The notes: a model not told the origin generated them from the sequence alone. Positions 8,842-17,365 are shown, numbered from the stretch's first letter. The stretch is DNA of 44,616 nucleotides from Anaerotignum sp. (GCA_017523325.1 JAFWWO010000031.1:1-44616); one strand, 5' to 3'. A program made the numbers and translations.

Positions 8842-9066
8842 ATGAAAACAACAAATCTTATTGCATTGACGTTAGTTGTCATCGGTGCGTTGAACTGGGG
8901 ACTGATCGGTTTCTTCAAATTCGATTTGGTGACAGCACTGTTCAACGGCAATCTGTTCTGGCTGGCGAGACTGATTTTTGCATTGGTCGGTCTGGCAGGA
9001 CTGTGGTGCCTGACGTTTTACACCTCTATCGGTCGACAAGGCCAGATGCGTATGTCCAATCAGTAA
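8842..9066 (+). CDS. DUF378 family small membrane protein
   Basis: A 74-residue hydrophobic protein with two predicted membrane helices (about residues 5-26 and 36-60). The opening [21 protein letters not shown], with its ALNWG motif, is typical of DUF378/YuzA proteins. Function is unknown in the family. The start follows an AAAGGAGG site 8 nt upstream. The short C-terminal tail ([13 protein letters not shown]) is polar. It is separated from dapF by 56 nt containing a small GGGCG/CGCCC hairpin (near 9075-9090) without a T-run, so linkage to dapF is uncertain. Confidence 0.8.
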   Translation: MKTTNLIALTLVVIGALNWGLIGFFKFDLVTALFNGNLFWLARLIFALVGLAGLWCLTFYTSIGRQGQMRMSNQ

Positions 9067-9122
9067 CAATCGATGGTGGGGCGAATTACCGCCCTGCCTT
9101 ACATAGAACAAGGGGGAGAATC

Positions 9123-9962
9123 ATGCGTTTTACAAAAATGCAGGGCTGTGGAAATGATTATATTTATATCAATTGTTTTGAGGAAAAGGTAGAACACCCG
9201 GAAAAGCTGGCAATCGCTATGAGTGAGCGGCATTTTGGCGTGGGCTCCGATGGGCTGGTGCTGATATTGCCCGCCCAAACAGGGGATTTTCGGATGCGTA
9301 TGTTTAATCTGGACGGCTCCGAAGGGGAAATGTGCGGCAATGCGGTACGATGTATCGGGAAATACGTCTATGAGCGGGGCATGACGGAGAAAACCCGCAT
9401 TTCGCTGGAAACGGCAGGCGGTATGAAATATTTGGAACTGCATGTGAAGGACGGCATTGTGGAAGCAGTGACGGTGGATATGGGCGAGCCCATTTTAGAG
9501 GCGGAAAGAATCCCTGTAAAAAGCAAAAAATATCCCGTTTTGGAGGAAAGGGTCACCATTTTGGACAGGGAATTTGATTTTACCTGTGTTTCTATGGGCA
9601 ATCCCCATGGGGTGACATTTGTGGAGCAGGTGGCGGATTATCCTGTGGAAAAATACGGCAGGGTCGCAGAAATGCACCCGATTTTCCCCAAAAAGGCGAA
9701 TATTGAATTTGTGGAATTGGTGGACGACAGACATATCCGTATGCGGGTATGGGAGCGTGGCAGCGGGGAAACCTTGGCCTGTGGGACGGGTGCTTGTGCG
9801 GCGGCAGTGGCATCTGTTCTAAAGGGGCATTGCGGCAGAAAAATAGAGGTGGAATTGATTGGCGGGTGTCTAAGCATTGAATGGAGAGAGTCGGATAACC
9901 ATGTGTATATGACAGGGCCGGCGGCTTTTTCCTTTGATGGGGTCTGGCTGCGGGAGGAATAA
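9123..9962 (+). CDS. dapF: Diaminopimelate epimerase
   Basis: A 279-residue cofactor-independent racemase that converts LL- to meso-diaminopimelate for lysine and peptidoglycan synthesis. The two catalytic cysteines lie in the expected motifs: [13 protein letters not shown] in the N-terminal half and [13 protein letters not shown] in the C-terminal half. The sequence starts with the characteristic [13 protein letters not shown]. The ATG at 9123 is preceded by GGGGGAG and gives the family length; the frame is open upstream but those codons overlap the DUF378 gene. Only 2 nt separate it from hflX, so the two are co-transcribed. Confidence 0.96.
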   Translation: MRFTKMQGCGNDYIYINCFEEKVEHPEKLAIAMSERHFGVGSDGLVLILPAQTGDFRMRMFNLDGSEGEMCGNAVRCIGKYVYERGMTEKTRISLETAGGMKYLELHVKDGIVEAVTVDMGEPILEAERIPVKSKKYPVLEERVTILDREFDFTCVSMGNPHGVTFVEQVADYPVEKYGRVAEMHPIFPKKANIEFVELVDDRHIRMRVWERGSGETLACGTGACAAAVASVLKGHCGRKIEVELIGGCLSIEWRESDNHVYMTGPAAFSFDGVWLREE

Positions 9963-9964
9963 TT

Positions 9965-11245
9965 ATGGCGAAGGAATTACATGAAATCGGACAGGCGGAG
10001 GAACGGGTCATACTGGTGGGTGTGGAAATGGACGAAAGAAACAGCCGCTCTGTGATGGCGACAGAGGCCTGCCTTGACGAGTTGGAAGAATTGGTGAAAA
10101 CGGCGGGGGCGATTACCGTTGCCCGCACGGTGCAAAAACGGGAACGGGTACATCCGGGGCATTATCTGGGCAAAGGCAAAATCGAGGAACTGAAGCTGAT
10201 GCTGCAAACTTATGATGCCTCCGGCATTGTATGCGATGATGAGCTTTCTCCGGCGCAGCTGAAAAATTTGGAGCAAATGCTGGAAATAAAGGTTATGGAC
10301 AGAACCATCATCATTCTGGATATTTTTGCCGCCCGCGCGCTTTCCGGTGAGGGGAAAATACAGGTAGAACTGGCACAGCTGAAATACCGCCTATCCCGTC
10401 TGGCAGGCATGGGTGCAGCCATGTCCCGTTTGGGCGGCGGCATCGGTACCAGAGGCCCGGGCGAGAAAAAGCTGGAAACAGATCGCCGATATATCAAGGA
10501 ACGAATTGCAGAGTTGAATCGGGAGGCGCAGGATATTCGCACCCACAGGGAATTATTACGGGCACAACGCAGTAAAAAAGGGGCACCTGTGGTTTCCCTG
10601 GTGGGCTATACCAATGCAGGGAAGTCTACCATTATCAATACTCTGACGGACGCCGGTGTTTTGGCGGAGGACAAGCTGTTTGCCACACTGGATACGACAA
10701 CCAGGAAAGTGGAATTGTCCGGCGGAACGGAAATTATGCTGACGGATACGGTGGGGTTTATTCAGAAATTGCCCCATCACCTGATTCAAGCCTTTCGGGC
10801 AACGCTGGAAGAATTGAAATATGCCGATATTTTGCTCCATGTGGTAGATGCCTCCAATCCCAACCGTCAGGAACATATGCAGGTGGTCTATCAGACTTTA
10901 CGGGATTTGGGCTGTCAGGATACACCGGTGATTACGGTGTTTAACAAAATGGATTGCGATGTGGAGTTGCCCCTGCCGCCGGATACAACGGCAAGAGATA
11001 CGGTTCAGGTTTCTGCCGCAAAAGGGGAAGGCTTGGAAGAAATGCTGCTGCGGGTAGAGAAATTACTGCAAAGCTTCCGTAAATCCATGACGGCATTGGT
11101 ACCCTATACAGAAGGCGGGCTCATAGGCTGGGTTCATGGCAGATGCGAAATGATTCGGGAAGAGCATACGGCAGAAGGCGTTTTGCTGGAGATATATGTG
11201 GACGAAGAGTCTGCCAACCGATTGAAAAAATATGAAGTGAAATAG
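9965..11245 (+). CDS. hflX: GTPase HflX
   Basis: A 426-residue ribosome-associated GTPase; homologues split stalled or stressed ribosomes. An N-terminal HflX domain (GKGKIEELKLM, about residues 69-80; a coiled region with RLGGGIGTRGPGEKKLETDRR near 155-175) precedes the G domain: G1 GYTNAGKS at 214-221, G3 in DTVGFIQ, G4 NKMD. The C-terminal domain is present. Length is typical. The gene follows dapF by 2 nt and is closed by a strong terminator. Confidence 0.96.
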   Translation: MAKELHEIGQAEERVILVGVEMDERNSRSVMATEACLDELEELVKTAGAITVARTVQKRERVHPGHYLGKGKIEELKLMLQTYDASGIVCDDELSPAQLKNLEQMLEIKVMDRTIIILDIFAARALSGEGKIQVELAQLKYRLSRLAGMGAAMSRLGGGIGTRGPGEKKLETDRRYIKERIAELNREAQDIRTHRELLRAQRSKKGAPVVSLVGYTNAGKSTIINTLTDAGVLAEDKLFATLDTTTRKVELSGGTEIMLTDTVGFIQKLPHHLIQAFRATLEELKYADILLHVVDASNPNRQEHMQVVYQTLRDLGCQDTPVITVFNKMDCDVELPLPPDTTARDTVQVSAAKGEGLEEMLLRVEKLLQSFRKSMTALVPYTEGGLIGWVHGRCEMIREEHTAEGVLLEIYVDEESANRLKKYEVK

Positions 11246-11252
11246 CATCATG

Positions 11253-11288
11253 AAAGCCCTGTTCAAAAAAGAATGAAAGGGCTTTTTT
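11253..11288 (+). terminator. Terminator after hflX
   Basis: AAAGCCCT (11253-11260) pairs with AGGGCTTT (11278-11285), and the stem runs into a T6 tract. A standard intrinsic terminator that separates the dapF-hflX unit from the ABC operon. Confidence 0.8.
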
Positions 11289-11307
11289 CTATACCGCAAA
11301 AACAGTA

Positions 11308-11368
11308 TTTCTTAAGAAAATCGTAAAGAAATACAATTTGTTTTGTAATAACTCTGTGATACTATAAA
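11308..11368 (+). promoter_or_regulatory. Promoter module with tandem box, ABC/CARDB operon
   Basis: A tandem box TTAAGAAAA (11312-11320) and GTAAAGAAA (11323-11331) has an 11-bp repeat spacing, the spacing used by OmpR/PhoB-type regulators. It overlaps a 12-bp palindrome TTTCTTAAGAAA (11308-11319). TTTTGTAATA at 11341-11350 and a -10-like TACTAT/TATAAA (11360-11368, with TGA before TACTAT) follow. The same module, with boxes and TTTTGTAATA at the same relative positions, precedes the response regulator gene at 32042-32100. The -35 match is poor for the -10 spacing, which fits an activator-dependent promoter. Confidence 0.55.
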
Positions 11369-11424
11369 TTTGTAAAATTTTTCAAGAAGCTATGGAAATA
11401 TACGGTGAGGGAGACGTGTGAACA

Positions 11425-12144
11425 TTGGGAGAAGCTATCATTCGTATCCGAAATGTGAAAAAAATATATCAAATGGGCAGTGAATCCATACCTGCGGTAA
11501 ACGGCATTTCCTTGAATATTCGCCAAGGAGAAGTCTGTTGTCTTTTGGGGAAATCCGGCTCGGGGAAATCTACCCTGCTAAACCTGATGGCGGGGCTGGA
11601 AAAACCTACCGAAGGGCAGATTATTTTCCATAAGAAGCATATTGAGCGTATGGACGAGGACCAACTGGCAGATTTTCGGCAGAAATATGTAGGCTTTGTA
11701 TTCCAATCCTACAACCTGCTGCCAACGCTGACAGCTATGGAAAATGTTACGTTGCCGCTGATATTTAAGGGCGTTCCCGTGAAGGAACGTAATGAACGAG
11801 CCATGGAAATCCTTCAGGCTGTGGGTCTGGAGGAGAGAGCCTTTCATAAGCCTCACGAGATGAGCGGCGGCCAGCAACAGCGAGTCAGCATCGCCAGAGC
11901 CTTTATCAATCAGCCGCCGGTGGTCTTTGCCGATGAGCCTACGGGCAATCTGGATACAAAGACGACCTACGAAATGATGGATTTGATTACGGGACTGGCG
12001 AATAAAAACAACCAGACTTTGGTCATTGTAACCCACGATTTGGAACTGTCGGAGTACGCAGACCGCATTGTGATGCTGCAAGACGGGAAAATCGAAAAAA
12101 TAGAGAAAAAACTAACCGAAAAAGGGGAGATACAATATGAATAA
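11425..12144 (+). CDS. ABC transporter ATP-binding protein, MacB/LolD type
   Basis: A 239-residue ATPase with Walker A GKSGSGKST at residues 42-50, Q-loop VFQSYNLLPTLTAMEN, signature MSGGQQQRVSIARA, Walker B VVFADEPTGNLD and the H-loop VTHDLELS. The NLLPTLTA and FADEPTGNLD patterns are those of the LolD/MacB/FtsE branch, which works with FtsX-fold permeases of mechanotransmission type rather than classical channels. The start is a TTG with GAGGGAG about 12 nt upstream. Its stop region overlaps the next gene by 8 nt, and the permease follows that gene, so the three form one operon. Confidence 0.93.
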   Translation: MGEAIIRIRNVKKIYQMGSESIPAVNGISLNIRQGEVCCLLGKSGSGKSTLLNLMAGLEKPTEGQIIFHKKHIERMDEDQLADFRQKYVGFVFQSYNLLPTLTAMENVTLPLIFKGVPVKERNERAMEILQAVGLEERAFHKPHEMSGGQQQRVSIARAFINQPPVVFADEPTGNLDTKTTYEMMDLITGLANKNNQTLVIVTHDLELSEYADRIVMLQDGKIEKIEKKLTEKGEIQYE

Positions 12145-14296
12145 AAAATGGTTTCGGCGAATGATAACGCTGGGAATGTCGATATTTTTACTGATGGGAC
12201 AAATGGCAATCGGCTTTGCTGATGAAACGGATACTATCGGGGGAGGAAGCAGCCCCAATATTGTGGTGGGCGGCGACAATGTGTTTGAGGTGGAACCGGG
12301 AAAAAGCAGCCGCATTACCCTGCAAATGAAAAACAAGGGCGCCGGAACGGCGGAAAATGTGTATATTCAGGCAAAAAGTGCTTCCGGACTCGTACCCTAT
12401 CGTGTGAGCGTACAGGGCGGCGGCAATTTGGGCGATATTGGCTCCAACGGCTATAAAAATGCAGTGCTGAACGTTTCTATGGAGTCTGAGGTAGAGGAAG
12501 CCAGCTATGCTGTCACACTGGATTATACATACAACACAAGAGGCGGCAGCAGTTACAGTGGCAGTACTACCATCTATCTGAAGGTGAAAGGCTTTAGCAA
12601 GGAGCCGGGCTTCCTGTTGGACGATGTGAAGCTGACACCTCAGAGTCTGTCACCCGGAGATAATGCCAATATCAGTGGAAAAATTGTCAATAACGGCGGC
12701 AAAGATATGCATCAGGTGGAAATCTCTCTGGATAACCTGACGAATGAGGGCATCAATCTGATGAACGGATTTAACAGTAAGCGGTTTTCTAAAATCACTG
12801 TGGGCGGCAGTGTGCCCTTTTCCTTCCAGCTGGCGGCAGCGGCGGATATGGCAACGGGCAGCTATCCCGTCAGCATTAAGCTGAGTTACCAGGACGAGTT
12901 TGGAAAAAATTTTGAAAAAACGCAGCAGTTTTATGTGAATGTAGGCGGCTCGGCAGGCAGAAAGGCGGACCTGGAAATCCGTAATATGAACGAGCCCGGC
13001 GGTGCTTACGGCGTAAATCAGAATTTTACCGTTTCTTTCGACTTGCATAACAAAGGTGCTGTTGCGGCCAAAAATATTGTTGTGACGGCAGAGCCTTTGG
13101 ACACAACGGCGGTGGTACCCAAATCTTCTAATGTAAGAACATTCAATTCACTGGAGCCGGGAGCAAGCACGCCCATGGCCTTTACCTTTGCGGGAACAGC
13201 CAATGCGACCTCCCAGAATTATGCCATTCAGTTTACGGTGGAATATGGCTCCGGCGGCACTACAACCACGACGATAAAGCAATTTGCAGGCGTGAATGTG
13301 AGCAATCCGGAAAAGGGAGATGGCAAGGATAACCCCAGTAAGCCTAAAATTATTGTAAGCAATTATGAAAGCGACCCCCTTATCGTGATGGCGGGGCAGG
13401 AATTTGATTTGAAAATGACACTGTTAAATACCCACAAGGATAAAACAGTGAAAAATATCAAAATGTTTTTGACATTGGCGGAGGAAACTTCCTCCGAAAC
13501 ACAAAAGTCCGGCAATATCTTTACACCGGTCAACAGCAGCAATACCTTCTATTTTGACTCCATTGGACCCAAAAGAACGGTGGATAAGGCGCTACGGCTT
13601 TATGTTGTGCCGGAAGCACAGCCCAAAACCTATACGCTGACCGTGAATTTTGAGTACGAGGACAGTAAGGGAACGGAGTACACGGCAACAGAGCTGTTGG
13701 GCATCAATGTCAAACAGGTGACTGATTTGCAGATAGACGACTTTTCCATACCGGAAACCGTAGAGCAGTTTGAGCCTGTGACTGTGTCCTTTTCCTATTA
13801 CAATACGGGCAAGGTTATGCTGAATAATGTGATGATTAAACTTGAGGGTGATGTGGATTGCCCGAACAAAAATACTTATATCGGCAATATGGATTCCGGA
13901 AGCAGCGATTATTTTGAAGCTACATTTACCCCCAATGAAGTCGGAGAGATTCCTATCAGCGTGGTGATTTCCTATCAGGATCCCAGCGGAGAGGAAATAG
14001 AACAGCGCAGGGATTTTGTGCTGAATGTGGCGGAACCGATGATGCCTGATGACATGGAAGGCATGGAGGGGGAGAATATGCCTATGGATATGAAAAAAAT
14101 AGGTATCTTTGGCGTTCTGCTGGCGGCACTTTTGGCAGGCTTGGCGATGTTCATTAAAAAACAGAAGGAACCCCCTAAAAGCACAGCAGAAAGTATAAAC
14201 AATGACGATGATTTTGACGATGACGACTTCGACGATGATTTTGACGATGATTTTACGGAAAGTGCCCATGAGGATAAAGAGGGGATGCCCTTATGA
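12137..14296 (+). CDS. Secreted CARDB/NEW3-like multidomain protein with C-terminal anchor and Asp-rich tail
   Basis: A 719-residue protein encoded between the ATPase and the permease. It has a signal peptide (MNKKWFRRMITLGMSIFLL with cleavage near residue 30) and a long extracellular region of about five tandem Ig-like beta domains of CARDB/NEW3 type (COG1361-like; recurring patterns such as FEVEPGKSSRITLQMKNKG and FSVSFDLHNKGAVAAKNI-like strands). A single membrane helix lies near 650-670 (IGIFGVLLAALLAGLAMFIKK). A cytosolic tail follows, rich in Asp with a repeating DDDFD pattern (14199-14255). It may be a periplasm-like adaptor or sensor arm for the MacB-type permease. Its partner and ligand are unknown; family assignment is by pattern only. 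Confidence 0.75.
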   Translation: MNKKWFRRMITLGMSIFLLMGQMAIGFADETDTIGGGSSPNIVVGGDNVFEVEPGKSSRITLQMKNKGAGTAENVYIQAKSASGLVPYRVSVQGGGNLGDIGSNGYKNAVLNVSMESEVEEASYAVTLDYTYNTRGGSSYSGSTTIYLKVKGFSKEPGFLLDDVKLTPQSLSPGDNANISGKIVNNGGKDMHQVEISLDNLTNEGINLMNGFNSKRFSKITVGGSVPFSFQLAAAADMATGSYPVSIKLSYQDEFGKNFEKTQQFYVNVGGSAGRKADLEIRNMNEPGGAYGVNQNFTVSFDLHNKGAVAAKNIVVTAEPLDTTAVVPKSSNVRTFNSLEPGASTPMAFTFAGTANATSQNYAIQFTVEYGSGGTTTTTIKQFAGVNVSNPEKGDGKDNPSKPKIIVSNYESDPLIVMAGQEFDLKMTLLNTHKDKTVKNIKMFLTLAEETSSETQKSGNIFTPVNSSNTFYFDSIGPKRTVDKALRLYVVPEAQPKTYTLTVNFEYEDSKGTEYTATELLGINVKQVTDLQIDDFSIPETVEQFEPVTVSFSYYNTGKVMLNNVMIKLEGDVDCPNKNTYIGNMDSGSSDYFEATFTPNEVGEIPISVVISYQDPSGEEIEQRRDFVLNVAEPMMPDDMEGMEGENMPMDMKKIGIFGVLLAALLAGLAMFIKKQKEPPKSTAESINNDDDFDDDDFDDDFDDDFTESAHEDKEGMPL

Positions 14297-15615
14297 ATAC
14301 GAGAGATTTGATTGATATGGCTGTGCGAAACCTTTTGAAACGAAAGGTGCGTACGTTATTGACGGTTTTGGGGGTTGTCATTGGCACTACTTCCATTGTG
14401 GTTATGGTTTCTATCGGTATCGGTATGAATGTGGGCTTTGCAAAGCAGCTGGAAAGCTGGGGCAGCTTACAGGTGATAGAGGTATATCCCAGCGGCGGCA
14501 TGAGCTATAACGAGGAAACGGGCAGAATGAAGCAGGAAAAGAAAAAGGACGCCTTAGACCAAAAGGCAGTAGAGACTTTCCGGCAGATGGAGTATGTAGA
14601 AGCCGTTTCCCCTGTGAAAAATTTATATGGCTTATATCTGATTGCGGGGAAATATATGGCAGATGCCGGAATTATGGGGATTGAGCCCGCTACTATGGAG
14701 GCTTTGGGCTATAAGGTTGAAGAGGGCAGAGCCCTTTCGGCAGAGGATAGCAAAGCCATTGTGGTGGGCGGTGCTGTGGAGTTTTATGACCCGAAGCTCA
14801 GCTGGGAAGCACGCTGGAGCGCAGAACCGCCGCAAATAGATGTTTTACACGAGAAGCTCAGCATTACCTTCGATTGGAACTATGGTACGAGGAATGCGGA
14901 TAAATCCATTAAGCCCATAAAGGTGGAGGCTGTCGGCAAGCTATCCTCCGAGGGCAGTGATAGCTGGCGTGTGATTATGCCTATGAAAGAACTGGAAAAA
15001 ATTGAAAAAAGCCAGAAAGAATGGGAGAAGAAAAAATATGGCAGCAGTTCCGCATCTTCAACAGAAAGAAATAAATCCAAGGAATTTGAGCAGGTACTGG
15101 TAAAGGTTGACAGTATGGACAATGTTCAGAAGGTGCAGCAGCAAATCAAGGACATGGGATTCCGTGCTTCCAGTCTGTCCGATGAATTGGAGGCCATGAA
15201 AGAAACCACCAAAATGCTGCGGCTGGTGCTGGGTGCCATCGGGGCTATCTCCATGGTGGTTGCGGCTATCAGTATCACCAATACCATGGTTATGGCGATT
15301 TATGAAAGAACAAGAGAAATCGGTATCATGAAGGTAATCGGTGCATCTCTGAAGGATATTAAACGATTATTTTTGACAGAGGCGGCGTTTATCGGCTTTG
15401 CCGGCGGCGTCATAGGGATTATACTCAGCTTTTTGGTGTCCCTTGGGGTCAATCTGGTGGCATCGCGTCAGGGGAGTATGATGCAGTCCTCTATTCCCAT
15501 CTGGTTATATTTGGGGGCTGTGGCCTTTTCCACCGGTATCGGGATTTTGGCAGGCTATTTGCCGGCAGTCAGAGCCATGCGTTTGAGTGCGTTATCCGCA
15601 ATTAAGACGGAATAA
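14293..15615 (+). CDS. ABC transporter permease, MacB/FtsX fold
   Basis: A 440-residue permease with the MacB layout: a first membrane helix at about residues 20-45 (RKVRTLLTVLGVVIGTTSIV), a large extracytoplasmic MacB_PCD domain (about 50-310), and three C-terminal helices of the FtsX domain (about 310-430) with the conserved RTREIGIMKVIGAS and LPAVRAMRLSALSAIKTE motifs. It overlaps the preceding gene by 4 nt. With the ATPase and the CARDB-like protein it forms a complete putative mechanotransmission or export complex. The extracellular domain contains a Lys/Glu/Ser-rich insertion (EKIEKSQKEWEKKKYG) that may be a coiled coil. Confidence 0.92.
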   Translation: MNTRDLIDMAVRNLLKRKVRTLLTVLGVVIGTTSIVVMVSIGIGMNVGFAKQLESWGSLQVIEVYPSGGMSYNEETGRMKQEKKKDALDQKAVETFRQMEYVEAVSPVKNLYGLYLIAGKYMADAGIMGIEPATMEALGYKVEEGRALSAEDSKAIVVGGAVEFYDPKLSWEARWSAEPPQIDVLHEKLSITFDWNYGTRNADKSIKPIKVEAVGKLSSEGSDSWRVIMPMKELEKIEKSQKEWEKKKYGSSSASSTERNKSKEFEQVLVKVDSMDNVQKVQQQIKDMGFRASSLSDELEAMKETTKMLRLVLGAIGAISMVVAAISITNTMVMAIYERTREIGIMKVIGASLKDIKRLFLTEAAFIGFAGGVIGIILSFLVSLGVNLVASRQGSMMQSSIPIWLYLGAVAFSTGIGILAGYLPAVRAMRLSALSAIKTE

Positions 15616-15620
15616 GCATC

Positions 15621-15667
15621 GGGCAAAAAGTCTGAAGAATGGCTGTTTTGCCGGCCGGAACGGCAAA
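15621..15667 (+). other. Two competing hairpins downstream of the permease gene
   Basis: TTTTGCC (15646-15652) can pair either upstream with GGCAAAA (15622-15628) or, with one more base, downstream as TTTGCCG (15647-15653) with CGGCAAA (15661-15667). Mutually exclusive stems followed 40 nt later by a terminator could reflect an attenuator or just a degenerate terminator. Confidence 0.35.
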
Positions 15668-15703
15668 TTTATCACTACGGATTAAAATTTCAAAAAGGTT
15701 AGA

Positions 15704-15735
15704 AAAACAGGCGGTTTTCAACTGCCTGTTTTTTT
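15704..15735 (+). terminator. Terminator of the ABC/CARDB operon
   Basis: AACAGGC (15706-15712) pairs with GCCTGTT (15724-15730), extended by a G-U and a G-C pair, and is followed by a T-run to 15735. Confidence 0.85.
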
Positions 15736-15808
15736 GTAGGTTTTGGCATGATACTTTCGTTATTTTTTGTAAAAACTAAGGCGAGAAAATCATGAAAAGA
15801 GGGTGGCT

Positions 15809-16483
15809 ATGCTCATAGAATTGGCAGGTGCTCCGGCGGCGGCAGGATTATTTTTTATATATGTGAAGGATAAATACGAAAAAGAGCCTTGGAAAATGCT
15901 GTTTTTGGGACTGTTTTTCGGGGTATATACCTCGGCGGTGATACTGGGAGCGGGACGATGGCTGGAATGGCGGTTCCCTCATGCGGAAACGCCTCTCTAT
16001 ACCGCCTTCGTCAGTTCTGCCGGCGTGGAGGAGGCAGTTAAGTTTATTTTTTTGTTTTTTCTGATTTGGTTCAACCGTAATTTCAACGAGCCGTTGGACG
16101 GCATTGTATATGGCGTGTTCCTTTCTTTAGGCTTTGCATGGGTGGAAAATATTTTGTATGTGACACACCCCATACTCGGAGGCTACGGTACGGCAATTAC
16201 TCGTGCACTGCTTTCTGTGCCGGGCCACGGGCTTTTTGGCGTGCAGATGGGGTATCATATGGGAAAGGCTCGCTTTGAAGGCCGAAAACGGGAATTGCTT
16301 TTGGCATTTTTTGTGCCGTACCTTTTGCACGGGCTATACAATGTATTTCTGCTGGAGGAGGATATGCGTTTTTGGATTCCTTTTGGGGCGCTGGAAATTT
16401 GGCTTTGGGTTATGGGGCTGCGGCGGATTCGCCTGATGCAGCGCATTTCTCCCTTTCGGCAAAAAAAGAACCGTTTGGCTTAA
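15809..16483 (+). CDS. PrsW family intramembrane metalloprotease
   Basis: A 224-residue multi-span membrane protein of the PrsW/CAAX-protease-like group; Bacillus PrsW cuts the anti-sigma factor RsiW. The active-site signatures are present: EEAVK at about residues 74-78, GFAWVENILY near 108-117 with its Glu, and the histidine-bearing helices GHGLFGVQMGYHMG and HGLYN. The N-terminal KDKYEKEPW stretch is also typical. ATG 15809 is preferred, with AGAGGG a few nt upstream; an in-frame GTG at 15803 is an alternative. No sigma/anti-sigma pair lies nearby, so its substrate is unknown. Confidence 0.88.
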   Translation: MLIELAGAPAAAGLFFIYVKDKYEKEPWKMLFLGLFFGVYTSAVILGAGRWLEWRFPHAETPLYTAFVSSAGVEEAVKFIFLFFLIWFNRNFNEPLDGIVYGVFLSLGFAWVENILYVTHPILGGYGTAITRALLSVPGHGLFGVQMGYHMGKARFEGRKRELLLAFFVPYLLHGLYNVFLLEEDMRFWIPFGALEIWLWVMGLRRIRLMQRISPFRQKKNRLA

Positions 16484-16505
16484 GATATTCTTTTTTGGAA
16501 ATACC

Positions 16506-16534
16506 TTGAAAAAGAATTGGAAAAGCGATATACT
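16506..16534 (+). promoter_or_regulatory. Sigma-A promoter for the NUDIX gene
   Basis: TTGAAA (16506-16511), a 17-bp spacer and TATACT (16529-16534), 39 nt before the ATG of the NUDIX gene. Confidence 0.65.
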
Positions 16535-16572
16535 GATATAGATAGAAAACAAAAGATGGCGGAGGGAAAACG

Positions 16573-17037
16573 ATGATAGAAGCAGTCAGTTGCGGCGGCA
16601 TCGTGATATACAAGTGGAAGATCCTTCTGCTGTATAAGAACCAAAACGGCAGATATATGGGCTGGGTCCTGCCTAAGGGCACGGTGGAGGAAAATGAAAC
16701 CTATCGGCAGACGGCTTTGCGGGAAGTGAAGGAAGAATCCGGTGCAAACGGTGAGATTATCAAATACGTGGGAAAGACCCAGTATACTTTTAAGGGAAAT
16801 GAGGATACGGTCAGCAAGACGGTGCATTGGTATCTCATGAGTGCAAATTCTTTTTATTGCAAGCCCCAAAGTGAGGAATTTTTTGCTGATGCCGGTTTCT
16901 ATAAATTCCATGAGGCCTATCATCTGCTGAAGTTCAACGATGAACGCCAAATTTTGAAAAAGGCATATTATGAATACAGTGAAATGCGGAAAAACAAAGA
17001 ATTTTTGCGGAAAAAATTCGGCGAAAGCAAATCATAA
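16573..17037 (+). CDS. NUDIX hydrolase
   Basis: A 154-residue protein with a perfect Nudix box, G36-x5-E42-x7-R50-E51-V-K-E54-E55-S-G57-A, which binds divalent metal and hydrolyses nucleoside diphosphate-linked compounds. The fold is otherwise minimal: N-terminal strands (AVSCGGIVIYKWKILLLYK) and a C-terminal helix. The preceding WVLPKGTVEENE resembles the diadenosine-polyphosphate/MutT-like branch, but substrate cannot be assigned. It has its own promoter and a GGCGGAGGG ribosome site, and is followed 20 nt later by a small membrane protein gene that is likely co-transcribed. Confidence 0.9.
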   Translation: MIEAVSCGGIVIYKWKILLLYKNQNGRYMGWVLPKGTVEENETYRQTALREVKEESGANGEIIKYVGKTQYTFKGNEDTVSKTVHWYLMSANSFYCKPQSEEFFADAGFYKFHEAYHLLKFNDERQILKKAYYEYSEMRKNKEFLRKKFGESKS

Positions 17038-17057
17038 CAAAAAAGGAGCGATGGCAC

Positions 17058-17351
17058 ATGAAAAAGTATTTGGAAGTAAAACCCGGTTTTGAGGATTTGA
17101 AGGAGAAAATCGTTGTATTAAAGGACAGCGATGATAAAAAGACGCTCTTTGCCGTAATTGCACTGGTCACGGTAGTGCTGGTGGCTGTTACAGCAGGGGT
17201 CGTGTACCTTCTGAAAACCAGAATGGACGATGAATATGATGACGACTGGGATTACGATTGGGACGATTTTGAGGACGAATATTGCGATGACGAGGATTGC
17301 TGCTGCACAGATAAAGACGTAGACGGCTCCGTAAAGGTTGAAAAGGCTTAA
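17058..17351 (+). CDS. Small single-pass membrane protein with acidic, Cys-rich tail
   Basis: A 97-residue protein of no family I recognise. A charged N-terminal part (residues 1-29, Lys/Glu/Asp-rich) leads to one membrane helix (about 30-52, FAVIALVTVVLVAVTAGVVYLL), then a strongly acidic tail with Asp, Trp, Tyr and Phe (about 56-80) and a cysteine cluster (C-x5-CCC, about 77-85). The start has AAAAGGAG upstream. It follows the NUDIX gene by 20 nt and is closed by a strong terminator. The acidic, Cys-rich tail suggests metal or polycation binding, which is inference only. Similar short acidic proteins occur in other Lachnospirales-type genomes by general impression. Confidence 0.7.
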   Translation: MKKYLEVKPGFEDLKEKIVVLKDSDDKKTLFAVIALVTVVLVAVTAGVVYLLKTRMDDEYDDDWDYDWDDFEDEYCDDEDCCCTDKDVDGSVKVEKA

Positions 17352-17365
17352 TTCGCATGATGATG

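Noticed and set aside
15640..15670. Cyclic-di-GMP-type riboswitch, suggested by GC-rich stems with A-rich joints
   Set aside because: The conserved core elements are missing and the position is downstream of genes, not before one.
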